A stretch of DNA of 64,000 nt from assembly GCA_008931825.1 (NCBI GenBank), contig QXVZ01020046.1, positions 153,676 to 217,675 of the forward strand. Direction: 5' to 3'. Under the pieces are notes generated by a model. It had not been told where the DNA came from, searched no databases, and was given only the letters and a program-made list of their open reading frames with translations. Positions 10,861 to 25,300 of the stretch are shown here, one piece after another. Positions within the stretch are counted from its first letter, which is position 1, and the number at the start of each line of letters is the position of its first letter. The DNA is from Phallusia fumigata (taxonomy: Eukaryota; Chordata; Ascidiacea; Phlebobranchia; Ascidiidae). A program made the position numbers and the translations under genes.

Positions 10861-13376
10861 TTCCCTGCTTGCGAACATTTAAACAAAAAAACAGTTGCAC
10901 GATAAAAACTGTATCAGCACAAATACCTGAAATGTGCATCAAAAACAAATGCAGAAATAAACCTATGTTGGTTCAGTATTACTTAAACAAACATTCAATT
11001 ACTTAAATTAAACACATACCTTTTTGATCCATAAACACTTTGGTGTAAAATTCGTTTCCTTTTGCAAGCACTTACTGACATCTCTCTGCGAATTCCCTTG
11101 AGTTGCACGCGAATTTGTGGGTCTTGCACGCGTGAAATCCCGTTGGAATCTGTCGTATTCAACTGACCGGCGAATTGTCATAAGGTGAATGACCAGCACA
11201 TTTGTACCTGAAACTTTTGAAAACAACGAGTTTGGCAGCCTACTATACGCAGACATGTCATATAGCTAGGAACACAAGACACGGACTTGAAAGGTAGCTT
11301 AGTTAAAAACATAACTGCCAGAGAACCATTATGTGAACACACTGTAATGCAAACATCAGTGTATAATGTATACAAGCTGTGTGAAATTTTGACCAAACAC
11401 GATAAGCCGCAGACTCTTATAATTCAAAAACGAAGCTGTCGTGTGTGAATATTTAGTTTAATGGGGAAAGTTGTGTGCATAGATACATTTGTTGAGGTAT
11501 TTGATTTTAAAATCCTGAAAAAAATAAAAAAAAGTTGCACCAACACTCCTTTATTCTAAATTTTAAACTGGGACAATTTCTCGGCAGCCCGGTTTTAATT
11601 CAGTAAAAAGTCGCCCATTTAATAGTTTGGCATGCCGCTAGTTGGCGCAAGTGAGGCACCCAAACCAATTCAACGGCACGAAGCCAAAAAAACTTCATGC
11701 AACTAAAGCAACTAAAAGATGTTAGGTTACGGTTTATGGCGTTGATGCCCATGTATTTGAAGCTAAAAATCATTTTATACATATTTGGAAAATGTCCCTC
11801 ATTCCACTTCCTATTGTCAAAAAAATCTGACAATCTAGTAACTCAATTAAACATGATGTGTAAGAAACCTGTAGATATAAGTCAAGTCCTCCTTGTAGTG
11901 CTTCTAGAGCCTGCTTCTTTTTGTTCCTTTACCTGTAAGTTTGAGTCTATCAACATGGAGCAAAATCTCTGAGCAAACTCCTATTGAACCAACTTTCTGA
12001 AAAATGATCCAAAAGTTCTACAAAACCAAACATCACCACAACTTGACAAATGCATAAAGTTTACCCTTGTATTTTTTCCTAATGTTTTAAATCTTATACA
12101 ACTTGAAACAAGTGAAAGCACAGTACTCAATACAAAATTTAAAAATAACTAATTCTATGGTAATAAAATGGCAATGAGTCACCTTCAGCTAAGTTACCAG
12201 GCTGGTTTTGTTGAAAATCCTGACTAAGTTTTTTGACAATGAACCCATTAGTTGTAGTGCAATGAATAATATGTGATGATTAACTGCTTTACTAACACAT
12301 CACATTGAAAATGACACATGTGTCATTTAAACTTCAGCTCCGCAGGCAGATGGCCGCTATAATAAAAGCAAATGTATTATCACATCTATAATTTTCCATC
12401 TTGTAACATAAACTTTATTCATTTAATTTTAATTACCGAATTTCAATGAGTGAGTTTTAAAACTGACAATTGAATATTTTCCATGAAAACAACTTCGCAT
12501 AAATGGTTTTCTTATAAACCTAATGCATTATTAAATCTGTGTATAGGTCTAAAACCGAAAAGTTATACGTTATGTGGTAAAAAAAAATAATAGGAAAACA
12601 ATGTTTATCTTTTTTTGCAAAGCATCTGCAAAATCAAAGTAACACATTGCAAAAACAAAATTAAAATGCTGTTACCATACTTCACACGTACGTTCTCGCG
12701 TTTCGCCAAACCTATTTTGTAACAAGAGCACGAACCTCCAATGTTTTCTACAACGCCTTTCTCATTTCAAAATCCTGTTGCAATCGCGAGTGGAAGGTAA
12801 ACAAACTAAAAGCAAAAAACGCCAGGCTATCATTGCACGCAAGAGTGATTTTGATCACGTGGAGCGTGCCATATAAGGACAACTGCTGCGCGCACACAAG
12901 TCACGTGACATAAAACAGGAAAAAGGCGCTGGGTCTCCACGTTCGTGCCAGTTCTGTGTCAGAGAAAATAGTGCTGGAAGGACGCGTGCATTGTGTTTTG
13001 TCTGCAGCGTGTATGGCCGGGTTTGCTTGTTTGTAAACAACTGCCAGTTGCGGGGTAATAGACTAGTTTGTTTTAGTTTACATAAACAGTCGTTGTGTCA
13101 GGCGCTGTACAGTTTTGAATTAGCTATCTATATTTTACAGCTTGTATTGATTTGATAGACATGTTTGTTTTTGTTATGTCAAGGAATGATTAGGTACAGC
13201 TTTTTAAAATTGTGGTACTAAAACCGTGTACATGGTTTCAACATGCTACCAGAAAAACGGGCTGGTCTTGTGGGGTCCTAAATGCTGAACGGAATTATCA
13301 ACAAAGCCTACAAGTTAGCCGTGGATATAACCAAGGCACTGAAACAGTCGACAGTTGACTGAAAAATTGTAGCGCC
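10861..13376. other. Intergenic region upstream of MNT
   Basis: No gene recognised from 10861 to about 12850; it is AT-rich with homopolymer runs. From 12840 GC content rises towards the MNT start, consistent with promoter and 5' UTR. Confidence 0.55.
12856..12909. promoter_or_regulatory. Two E-boxes in the probable MNT promoter
   Basis: CACGTG occurs at 12856-12861 and 12902-12907. The second is inside the perfect palindrome GTCACGTGAC (12900-12909), which fits both MYC/MAX/MNT-type and MiT/TFE (CLEAR-type) binding. They lie about 470-520 bp before the MNT ATG. Binding is inference. Confidence 0.55.
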
Positions 13377-16300
13377 ATGAGCCTGCATACCCTTTTAGCT
13401 GCCGTCGAATTTCTAGAAGACAAAGATACAGGGACACAAGGCACCAACGCTGCCCGACGCGACGGGGCGACGGTTTCTTCGCGAAATGACGAAGTGCGAA
13501 AAAACTTAGACGCTGCCGAAGTGGAAACAGCAATGGCGGAACAACACCCCAGTGAAACAAAAGTTCAGAAGGAAGTGGAGGATCGTCTTTCGAAGCCACA
13601 GTCGCCTGGTTTTGTTTCAGGTAACCTAAATTTGTGCACAAATGGCAGAAAATGTTTGGATGCTAGTTTATGAACTACAAGGTTTTACAGTTTGATTACT
13701 CTACGCCGGAAACCTGTGCTTAATTTTTTTAAGGTGTACGCTAGTGTTGTTTTGCCCGAGACAAGCGTTGTTGTATGAACAGTTGTTATCAGGCTACCGT
13801 ATATTTGTATTTGGTTAAATTTGTCTTTGGGTAAATTTGTTCGTAGTAGCGATCCGCCATTACTGTAGTCCAGCGCATGCCGACACTTGCGCACTACCAA
13901 GCGTGGTATTTTAAACCCTCGTCTCGTCCGTGGAGTATGGAGCAATCGGGAGAATGGCGAGAGACCAGTAGCCACACACATTGCGCAAACGCATACGTGA
14001 CGCCGCGTTTCAACGCTGGCAGTGAAGTCAACAACGAAGATAGCGTAACCTCAGGGCATTCTACGCGCGTTACCACTTCGCTGTCGTGTAGCGAGTGCAG
14101 CAAACACGTGATCACGGTCGAGTCTCCTTGGCGAATCACGTGTTTGCGTTATCCACGTGCGCGCCGAACGCGTGGTTCTGCTTGGCTGATCTTTGTTATG
14201 GGTGTGCGCGCACGCGCGTTTTTGCTTGCGGGCTCAAAAGGGCGCTTGAAGCGAGAGCTTATGCGTTGGGCAACAGTTTTCCGAACTTTTGAGCTGTTCT
14301 GGCAAATAAGAAGGCGGCCGCCGGGCTATTTTTGATCCCTGTGGCTTATTGTCAAAACATGCTGTGGTTTTGCGCTTTAAAAATCTTAAAATCTGGGCAG
14401 CTGACCTCTTTAAAATTACAACTACAGCATTTAAGCCCATTGTATTCATTTAAAAACAACAGTAGGGGTCCCCATATACAGTTGCTATTTTCCACTTTTT
14501 GAAAGGTGTATGTAACGAGCTTTCCTTTTTTGGAGAAAAACTTTTCATTTTTGAAAAAATTGTTTTTTCTAAACAAATCGATAGATAAATTGATTTTTAA
14601 TCATTTGAAATGGTGGACCTGCTTGAAACAATACTTAGTTTTTAGAAATTGCCAAGCCCACTTTGAAACCCACCAAAAAAATAAATGAGGTTTTTGCCAT
14701 ACAGCCTGAACCAGTCAGCCTTGTCTTTGTGTATAGCCGGACAAATAAGGAAAAAATCCATAATATCCTGACCAGTCGTAGATAACTACATCGCAATGTA
14801 AACCAGCCGAACTACGAATTACGTGTTTATTGTCACCTTTGTACAGCGAAGACGCAACTATTTGTGGTATTTATAGATTGGCCAATGGGACGACGAACCT
14901 GCAAAACAAGTTTTTCTCACTAAAATACCGACCAAACGTATTCATGTACCCTTTGGCAATGCACGTGGCGCAATAGACAACCGAACACGTGGTGACAATT
15001 ACAGGTTGAAGTTAAACTGTTTCCACGCCGCTGGTAGGAAAGAATAAAGGATTTTAAATAACAAATAACCGTTTTTATGCACCATGAATATTACAGCTAT
15101 TGTCCCAACTTGCATTAATTACAGTAAATACTCAACTTTGAACCAAATCATCTGTGTCTTATTATTTAGACACGAATTCGTTGTTGCAATAAGACATCAT
15201 GTCGTTAAAATGTCTAATTTAAGAGATTTATCCACTACAAGTATACAAGTAATGTTGTATGCCACAGAAACATCCCAATCTGTATTGGTTGCAGTTAAAC
15301 CTTGAGCAAGGAGCCGAAGGCAGGCGGGTTTCCCTTTCAATCGTTGTAAACATAATTGTTGTTGAGCGATTTCACCGTACTACGCGCTTTTGTCAAGGTC
15401 AAATGCGCCCGTCCGCTATAGAGCACTGTCTGTACGTGAACGTGACGTGTCGTCTACGTTGTTTGGCACAGTCAGCATTTGTAAATAGCTCTTGTGGTAT
15501 TACGTGGCATTAAGTCGCTTGCCGGTAACAGGACTTTCCAAGGTCATGAAGCAAAGGGCTTCATTTCTTAACTTAACGCGTTGTCTGTAGCCTACACACT
15601 TTGTGCGTGTTTTTCGTGGTGAGCTTTTTTGACAGCGAGCATTATACCAAACGACATGTTCCTGCAATGAAACGTCATAAAAATTATAATATACTTTGAT
15701 AGTTTGTTATGCTGTTTGCACCTGTTGTTGTATGTGTATGTAGACCAAAATATGCTGCTTATAATGAAACAAGTTAAAGAAAGTTTCTTGTCGCATTTTT
15801 GAAGCTGTTAAGGAGTTCTTTGCTTATTCCGACCCTAAGTGATAATCGATTTAGACGAAATTGAGTTTTCCCTATGTTTGTTGCAATCGATTTTCAGCTA
15901 AACACGTTTACTGCTTTAGTTAATTTGCGACGTTTTCCGTGTTCCGGATCTTATAAAGCTCTTAACTGATCACAAAACTACACATATATTTCGTAAATGG
16001 ACAAGATCAGAAACGGTACGGTACGAATTGAGTTGGGCGTACAACATCTCTTTGTAAAGGTCGTACAAACCTTTTGATGATTTTTGCTGCGTTAGGTAAC
16101 AGCGTATCGTACCGCACTCTGCTGTCATCCTTGGACAAGACACAAAAACGATCCGAGATGTCAGATAAGACTATTCAGAAATTGATACCAGCGACGCTTG
16201 ACTTGACTTTAGTCTTGCGACAGCATACGCCCACCATGCAAAAATATGGATACGCTTACACAGCACGTGCGCTGGGTCCTTGAAGCAAATTCCAATGTAG

Positions 16301-19300
16301 GCATGTGTCTCGCATCTGACGTCACTCTATTGCGAGCGTGCACCGCCACACACGTTTCGGTGACGTTAGCGGCCTTTATTCCGAACAAGTACGGGATCGA
16401 CGACCTTACATACGGCGTGAGCTTTGATAGTAAACAAAAACGATTATTTTGGTACATGTAGTATGCGCCAACGACAGGCCTCAAATTTAATTTACTGGCT
16501 ACTCTGATTTTTTTATTTTTTTCAGAAAATTCATAAATTTTTTTAACATAAACTCTTGATTGTGTAACCTTCTTTATTTGTAGACGCAACAAATGGAACA
16601 CCTAACAGACAGGAAGCTGTTGAAAGCAACCACATTCCAGAGTATTCCATGACTGCAGGATCTTCAAATTCCCGCACAATTCCATACAATACACATGTTA
16701 GTTGTCCCTAAAAGCTTGTTAAAAAATATTTTTAGAGTAGAGCAGAGTGTTATTAATGCCGCTAACTTAGCAACAACTTCACATTCAAACAGTTTTCCCA
16801 ACTTACTGAAAAGCCAACAGTTTTCCTAACCTACATAGAAATGCAATGAACTAATAAAGTTTAACAGTTTGCAGAAAATTTTTTTAACTTTTCTAAACAG
16901 ATTTCTAAACACAGGTGACTGCCACAGCCGATGGGACTGTGTTTACACTACCAAACCAGGATACTAATGCAAACGGAAGCGAGAATTCTGGAAAAACGAA
17001 TCACCAGTTGCACTCAGTGACTTCGCCCAGTATGGAAGTTCTCGTAGCCAGAGCTCGGCTGGCAATTGGTTCAACATCAGTCGCATATGGAGGTATGAAT
17101 TGTAAACACTTTTGTTTCCTGAAACATGTTGTGTTAAAATCATTAATCACAAACCAAATTGGTAAAGCAGGGATGTACAACCTACAGTGTGCAAAAAATG
17201 GTATTACCCACACAAAATTGCAAGTTTAATTAGAAGTGTTGATTACTTTTTAAGTTCGACTAAATCCATGTTGACTTGTTTATGCCAGTTAATAGTATGT
17301 GGTGGATTTATAATACAAGTGAAATGTGCTGTGTAATTAGAAGTTGTATTTGGCCTGGCATACTATGAGGTTGCTCTTCTTTGCTGTTTTCCTTTTTAGT
17401 TGTGAATTTTACTATATTTACTGACTTCCAAAAGTAAAATCATAACATTTAACAATTACTATTTATTTAAACACAAATATTTTTGTTGGTAGTATTTCTG
17501 CCCAAAACAAAGCCAACTTGGCACATATGGCACATCATTTCATGATATTTTTAAAGGAAGTAATGATTGTTATTATTGTATGGTTCATGCTACCGGAACT
17601 GCAATCTGCATCATAAACTTGAAAATTGTCAATACATCAGTCCCAAATGCCAACATTTATGTTTATAAATGTCTGACAATAAATTGTCTTGCAGCATGCT
17701 TTGGAAATAGAAACATGTAATAATCAAAATTCTGTATTCTTAAATTAAACTTAAAAACGCTTGACATCAGTGACATATATAATTATCTTATCACCAGTCT
17801 TGTCCTTTTTTGCACATGCTTTTCAATGTACACCGTTCTAGCAGTTTTTATTATCACACTCTTGTTTCTATTATTTTCAATTACAAATCACATGTCTTGT
17901 GTGTATGTTACGATTTAATACAGTGGTTCCCAACCTTTTCTGACTGGTGACCCCCTATAATGATTCAAAATATCTTGCAACCTGACCAACCTTTTTTCTA
18001 AACAACAAGATCAATCAAAATGCTTTTCACAGTGTATCATTTATTTGCATTCACTTTTGCTCGCTGAGACAGCTGGCTTTGTAACTTCAAGGCCTTAGCC
18101 TAAGGATTTCAATGTTGATGACAATAATTACTGTGGCATTTCAATGACAATGCCTGTGCATTTAGCTATGGGCACATAGCCTACTGCTTATTGTACCTGA
18201 CAAGACAGGTGATGCAGGCCAAACCAGTTGTAACCTATGTGTGGTAAAAAGTTACAAAAATATCACAGATCTGTCTGTGTTTGTGAAAATACCAATTATC
18301 TGGCACGACCCCCAGAAAACCTCCCTGCGACCCCCAGGTTGGGAACCACTGATTTAATGCAATGGGAGATGATTTAAATTTGTCATATTCCTCTATCTAT
18401 AAGCCTCTGTTAAACGCTTTGACTTCTAAAAATGATTTCTTATTTTCGGTGCGTCTACATTTTAGGTAACGTCCAGAACCATCAACCTAGATTCACAACC
18501 CCACATCAAAAGTCAAACGAGGTTTCAGTCATAAGCATGCAACCAAGCGGAACTCTGTCACACCACCGAGCAGCCCCTGCAGCAGAAGTAAACTTACACC
18601 AGACATCACAAGCATGGCAAGCACCTGCACCAAAACCTATAGAAAAACGAATTTTGCTGAGCACTGACCTTACAGATCCGAACTTCAATACATTACTGCC
18701 TTCGCTTATAAAAACCAGTGAGGATGAAAAGGTGTATGCTGCATTGCAGTTTAAGTAAGTTTGTGGGCTTTTAAAATGTGTGTTTGTGTATGCGAAAAAA
18801 GGTGGTACTGAGTATGTCTGTCCCGTCCCTCTGCATGAGACAAAAATGACAGCTTATCTTAACTTTTAAAGATGGGATATAATCATTTTGGGTCTTTTGT
18901 TTTATCATACCTGATATTGTTGTCAAAAACAACAATAATTTGCATTGTCTCTTCATACCCGGATACTAATTGAATCCTGAAAATAAATGTACATATATCT
19001 GTAAAGGAAGATTAAGGCATAGTATTAAAGTCGAGTGTAAAAACACAGCAACCTGATTGTAAAATATGTAGTGAAAGATTGTACATTTTGTAATACATTC
19101 TAAACATTTTGTAATACATTTAATTTTAGGCCAATGAAAAGATCAGTGACACTCACACACAACCAACTTGAAAAAAACAGGTAACATCATCTTTTTTGCC
19201 TTGGTGCAAAGTTAGTGCAGAGTTTTTTCAGGTCAAGGTCTGAGGCTGGACATAATCCCTATTCACTGTGACAAAGCACAAAATGGGTAGTTTTCAAAGT

Positions 19301-22300
19301 CCTGACTTTGCCTCCAGGCAACAATTGAACATTGTCATGCTTCACAAAGACAAAGATTATGAATATCAACGCAGTCAGCTTAAATTTGCAGTAGATCCGA
19401 AAAATACCGGGCAGATTGTTTTACTCTTGGAGGCAATTTCTCGCAATAGATGCATCTTACCACAAACTTTTGCGCTACTGCCACCGGCCAATGTGTTAAG
19501 GTTTTTGGACATTCGCATTCCACAGATCATTGTGCTGTGTCGCTGGTAGTGGCAATTACACAAAAAGTCTAGTTTGGATAAAAGCCCAAATCAGTTTTGC
19601 GAAACCGATCAGATAGCTTTGGTTACCAGGCAGCTGAACTTCTCAGCAAACGCCACATAAGGATTTACAGGAATGACAGAATGTAGGTACGGCAATGTTA
19701 CAGTTTCGAAATGTAATCTGCATTCGAGATTATTTTTGCAGCTGAAGCAACAGATTCTGCGAACTATATGAATTTACCAATGTTAAAACTGTTGACCAAC
19801 TGCGTTTGGGCTTTTTAATGAACATTTAGCCGTCTTTGAATTCGAATGTGCGTGAATGCAAGTCATCTTTCAGATCGTGAGCAGACTTTGGCGCTTTTGG
19901 TCTGGGCAAAGTCTGCATTGTGTTTTTTGCACCCGTTAATATAAAGTACAAGCCAGCGATTTAAACACCACGTCGGTTGACTTAGGCACATTCTGGGGAT
20001 GTTTTTAGGGTTTTCCTTGTTTACAAAACCTAACAAGCTGCATACAGAAAAGAGATAAAGTTATATTACGTTGGCTTTCTACGAAAAACTGTGACTCCAT
20101 TCTTCAGTTCAGTATGGTAAAAGTGCCGTTTAATGAGCCTGGGATATAAAATCCCTTAATGATTGAATTCTAACTCCTATATTTGATCACCTTAATTAAA
20201 GTTTTTTAATAACTATCTTTGACAAAATTGCGGTCTCGCAGGCGTGCTCATCTCAAAGAACGTTTCGAAGCACTGAAGTCTTGCATTCCACGTCTTGGCA
20301 TGCGCCGTTCGTCCAACCTCACCATACTGAAGGCCGCCCTTCGTCACATCCAGGTCAGTTCGCATATACCAAGCCTTTGTTTTCCTATTGGTCCCTTGTC
20401 CGTGCTATTCTTGGATGTAATTTGACGCCACCAACTAAGAGTTAAATGTTGGAAATTGAAAGAATCTGGTTTGAGCTGTGGTGAAGGTGCACGTATGTTG
20501 TACCAGTTTGACTGGGCAGCAGTGTTTAAGGGTATCAGCAGTGGTTAGAATGTTATTTAATTGAAAGTCAAGGTTTATGGTGTGAAAACTATTACTTTTG
20601 TTGGAAGGTGATGATTTGTATTTGTCTGGTACCAGACAGCTTTGTAATCTTTAGTGCAAAGCCCAATATCTCTTTTCTATATTACGTTTTTGTTTTTTAT
20701 TTGCATCATTTTGGTGTAAACTGAATTTATAAATACCAGTGGAAAGGAACCTGTTGTTATGGTCGACAAAACTACAAAAAAAATTGTAAAACACACAACC
20801 CAAGCCCAGAAATGTTCAGTTGTTACTTGCAAATTCGTTTTTTTGCATGCTGCATTGTACCACATATGTTCAACAGCCGTCTTAAACGTTGTTGAGTTTC
20901 TAACTGTTCCTCGATCGGAAACGAACTTACATCGTTGACGAAGAAGTGCGGGCTTGTCAGTGTTTTCTGGCAGCTGGATGCTGGATGAGTTGCAGATTTT
21001 GTTGCCAGCGGGCAGACGGTCACGAATTGTTGTGGAATTCTCCAAAGATAACATCGATTAGTTGTCGTAGTTAAGTCTAAAGGTATTTTGAACGTAAACT
21101 AAAGTACTTCTCATTAGCTCAGCAACAGTCGCAGTTACAGCCTCGTAAGTACATAGAAAATGTTCAATAACAAGTTCATTAAATCTAAGTCAAGGTGCGA
21201 AATGGCATTTCACCATGTAAGTATAGTTGTCTACGTGTTAGCTGTCCACCCAAACGTTTTTTTTTAAATTTGCTTGTTACTGGCATCTTCAGTTCCGCTG
21301 CAGTGCTGTTGATGTGTGTAATCATCAGGCAGTGTTCGCTTTTTTGGCATACATTTCTGTTCGTTGCACGCAGTGTGCGAGTTGTTTTCAACGGCGACTC
21401 TCGCCACAGCGACGGTGTCTTTGAATGCAGTGATTCTCAAACTGGGTCAACTCTCACATTATATTGAGGGGGTTTGTTTTCTGCATTTTGAAGATAAGTT
21501 TATTAAATGCAAGTGCAAAACGAGGATTTCAGAACTTCAGATAAGCTTTATAACATGAATTTATTGAATTAATTTGTGTCCATGAATCTGTCATGGCTGG
21601 AATACACTGGCCAGCCCGAAAGTAAAAATTATTTCGCGTTGAAAATCAGAATATTTGGCACTTAACAACAGAGTTTTCCTGCAAATCGAAGTAAAACGCG
21701 AACTCTTCGAAATTGAGCTTATAACGGTTTCGTAGCATAAACGGCTGCGTCTGAGGGTTTTGGACGTTTAAGTAAACCTTTTCTGCTCATCAATAATGAA
21801 TCGCTGTGTTTCTCGTCTTGGCTAATAATTGCGTCTTTCGTCGCTTACGCAACGCCAACTCGAGTCACCGTTTTCTTCAAGTTTGTTCTGCGGTGGTTTT
21901 GAAAAGGTTTGCTGATTTGTGAGCTTCGCTTGTTTTCGTAAATGTGTCACGCAAGAAGTTTCGGCAGTTTCAATGACAGAATTAATGGCGACAGTGATTT
22001 TTATTTTCTAACTCTTTTGGTTACATTAGATTTTAAAACAAAAATTATTAGAAACTGTATTTTACCATTCGAGGTATGCTTTTGAAGGGTGTAGTGTTTT
22101 GTATAATACCTTTTAGTGATATTAAAAGAAAAATAGAAGATGTTGGTGAAGTCTGCAAACAAACGATGCAAAAAACATTAACTATTTTTACCTGATGCTG
22201 TACCTTAGCTCACATCTCTTTTGCTGTATGCTAGATGCCCAAAAATGCAACTTAGTTAAGCGCCAGACTGGTGCTTGTCTGTTTGTGTTTTTGCCTATGG

Positions 22301-25300
22301 CTAAAAGTCGGTTACGCGTCACAGACGTTGAAACTTCAATGCACTTGACGGTTTTAATTGGCAATTGGCTCGTGGTTAAATTCCACTTACATCACATAAA
22401 CGTACTTGGCATAGCGGCGTGTTATACAACAATCTTCCTGTGTCTGTGGACGGTTTTGACCTACGGCATACAACAAGCGAAGTATCGAAGATTGCAACAC
22501 GTCATTTCGGCTATGTCGTTGCATGTGTTTTTTGCAAAAAAACTGTATTGAAAGTAGAAAATGTGACCATTATATGTTTTAATGCCCGTGCTTGTACTAC
22601 TTAAAATTGTCAGTTCGTGTCCTGTTAACAGTCGTGTTTCGCATAAAGCACACAACAGAATCTGTCAACTTTAAACTCTTACGCTGCCGATTTAGACGAC
22701 TGAGCCATCACAGAGCACGCAAAGGCGTGGCAGTATCAAGTATCGCGTCAAAATCCCGAAAAACACACAAGCACTGTCGCCACTGCATTTACCAACTCGT
22801 GACGCTTCGTTCATGGTTTTGTCACGTGATAATACTTCCGGCTGCGACCGTCTCACGCGTTTGTCGCGCCTGAAAACTGCCGGGACCTCCTTTAATAAAT
22901 TATGCTGGGAGTTGTTTTATCGATCTGTTATTGCCCCAGCCGAGGTGCCGCGCCTCAGTGTTCAATGTCCGTCATTGGTGTAGCCGGAGGTGTGTCACAA
23001 TGCGGTTCGCCTGCATTTCATTAACTGCGAACGCAGGGTTTGTTTTCCCAGGTTACTCGAGGTTATTTTGCGATGCAGAGTCAAAACGAATTGTGAAGAT
23101 TATGCAATTAATTGACAGGGGAGCCACTATATACTGTATACCCGCGGCACGGCGTAACGCCCTTGTGCTTCGTTTAAAATTTTCAAGGGCGTCGCGGAAT
23201 AGTTCCGTTACATGGTTCTACGTTTTGGTAGCAATAAATACAACTTTGATAATAAGCGATTTTATTAAATTCTTATCGCTGGTGCGTCGAACGTCCATCC
23301 GACTTTTCCAAAGACGCCACGTAGAAAAAAGTATTAAACACAATCCTGAATACCCAAAGTGTTTTTGTGTTATCGCGAAAAGTGTTTCTAAAGCGCCGCT
23401 TTTTTGTCTCAATTTTTGCCGGGTCCGCTGTGGCCGGTAACAACGGCGACTTTTAAAGTTCAAACGGGTATAAGTTTTCGATATTTTGGTTTTTACCAAA
23501 TCATGCCCCCAAAAAACCGTATCGTCAAAGTAAAAAAGCCGAAGTGATTAAAATGTATCCTAAGCATACATATTATTGACGGGTAAAGGGTTTGATTATA
23601 ATTCGTTGCATGTTTACTATGAGTTTTATTGTCGGCTTTTAATAGTTTGACCGTATAGCTCCAGTGCCCAACCGGGATTTAAAAACAATGATTGTTTTGT
23701 TTGGAGATACTTTTGGCAAAAAACGAGTAGACAATTTTTAAACCAGAGGTGGATTCCAGTGTTTCTTAACTTTTTTACCCTCAGGACCACTTCACCTTTG
23801 AATTTTTTTTCTGAGGACCACCAGACAGAATTCCATTTTAACATGCTCTTAAAACAGGTGCCTAGTTTATAAACCAGTGTCTAGTTTAAATCATCTGATC
23901 GCGGACCACTATATGGGGACGGCGGACCATTAGTGATCCGCGGACCAACTTTGAGAATCACTGGATTATCCGTAAAAATTATTACAAAACTTTTAAGATT
24001 TCGTAAGGTAAATGCTGAAAGGTATTTGTAAAAGCTCGTAGACTGATTTTAATGGTGGTTAATCTTTTGTTTTGTGCACGTTCCTTTTGCGAATTAGTTC
24101 ATCTTGTTGTCTGTGCTGAAGTGTTGTTAAGCAGGTGGATGCAAGTGAAGAAGTCGTAATTCTGAACAGCGATTATTCTGCGATTAAGCGGTTAGTCATG
24201 GCGCATTTGAAATCAACGTAGTATCAATCCCAATAGTGTTTGGTAAAGTGCAGATATAATGCTGACGGTAACCTACATAGCCGAGTAGCAACGGTTACTC
24301 ATTAAAACACTATTGCGCAATTTTTGCTCATTAATACAGACTTGCGCATTTCAGCCTTAGGCCAAAAAACTGCCCTAGTTGTGGTGGTGTTACACGCTGC
24401 CTTCTTTATGAGTTTTTTGTTGACCGCATCACTTGCTACACTGGTAAACAAAATGTGTTTGCTGCTATATGCTGTACATCTAACCGAATTGCAAGCTGGT
24501 ATATCGCTGTGCCTGCGGTATGACCCATAAAACACTATTTGATTTGCAGTTAGGTTCGACCAACACATTACGGTTAAAGAGATCGTTCGAGTCAAAATTT
24601 TAAGAGTATGACAATGCTTTATTTTAGTGCAAACTGGAACCGGTTATAGTTGCCAGAATTTTTATTTTGTCATATTTTTTGAACTTTATGTCGATTTATT
24701 TTGTAAGGCAACATAACATAAATCAGGACAAACATTATTCATTCGCACGCAATACTAAGCCCGGACGTATTCATTTATGTAATGTATCGCAATCGGCTTA
24801 ATTAACATTACCGGAACCGCTTGGCCCAGATAGTCACTGCACAGCAGAACGCGCGCCTATGTTAGCTTGCCACCTAAACTGCTTGTCATGTTTGCAAAGT
24901 CAATAGGCCCCCGCGCGAGCGGCTTGACTGACTGAAAGGAATTTTACTGTGGAACACGTGACTTACTCACGTGGTCCAATCCACGTTGCGCAGCACATGC
25001 GTGCTGTTCATGCTACCGAGCTCATGCGCTGCTCTTTTCCTCATTTTTTTTCTTTCCTTCTCTTCGGCGCTTTCTCTTTTATCCCGGAGGCGCCTCCTAG
25101 AAGAGTGATTGCGTAATCGTCGACCGGTCGATGCTGATATTCATCCGCGTGCTCGAAGCTACGCATGACTGGCTACTAATGTTACGCAACAATGAAGTGG
25201 CGAAATAGTGGGGCGTTGCGCCATTTCCGAATTAGCGGTGTGCTCTCAAAACAAGGTTGACTTGATTGTACAAAGTAAACCCTCGTCCAATCCATTTGCA

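Noticed and set aside
13877-14335. 152-codon open frame in MNT intron 1
   Set aside because: It comes from CpG-rich sequence lacking stops and has no recognisable family. The MNT splice phases skip it cleanly.
19268-19549. 93-codon open frame between the two bHLH exons of MNT
   Set aside because: Including it would split the continuous N-R-R-A-H-L-K basic region. It may be a transposon relic, but I recognise no family.
22931-23440. 169-codon open frame in MNT intron 6
   Set aside because: Arg/Cys-rich translation without domains, and no consistent splice sites into MNT.
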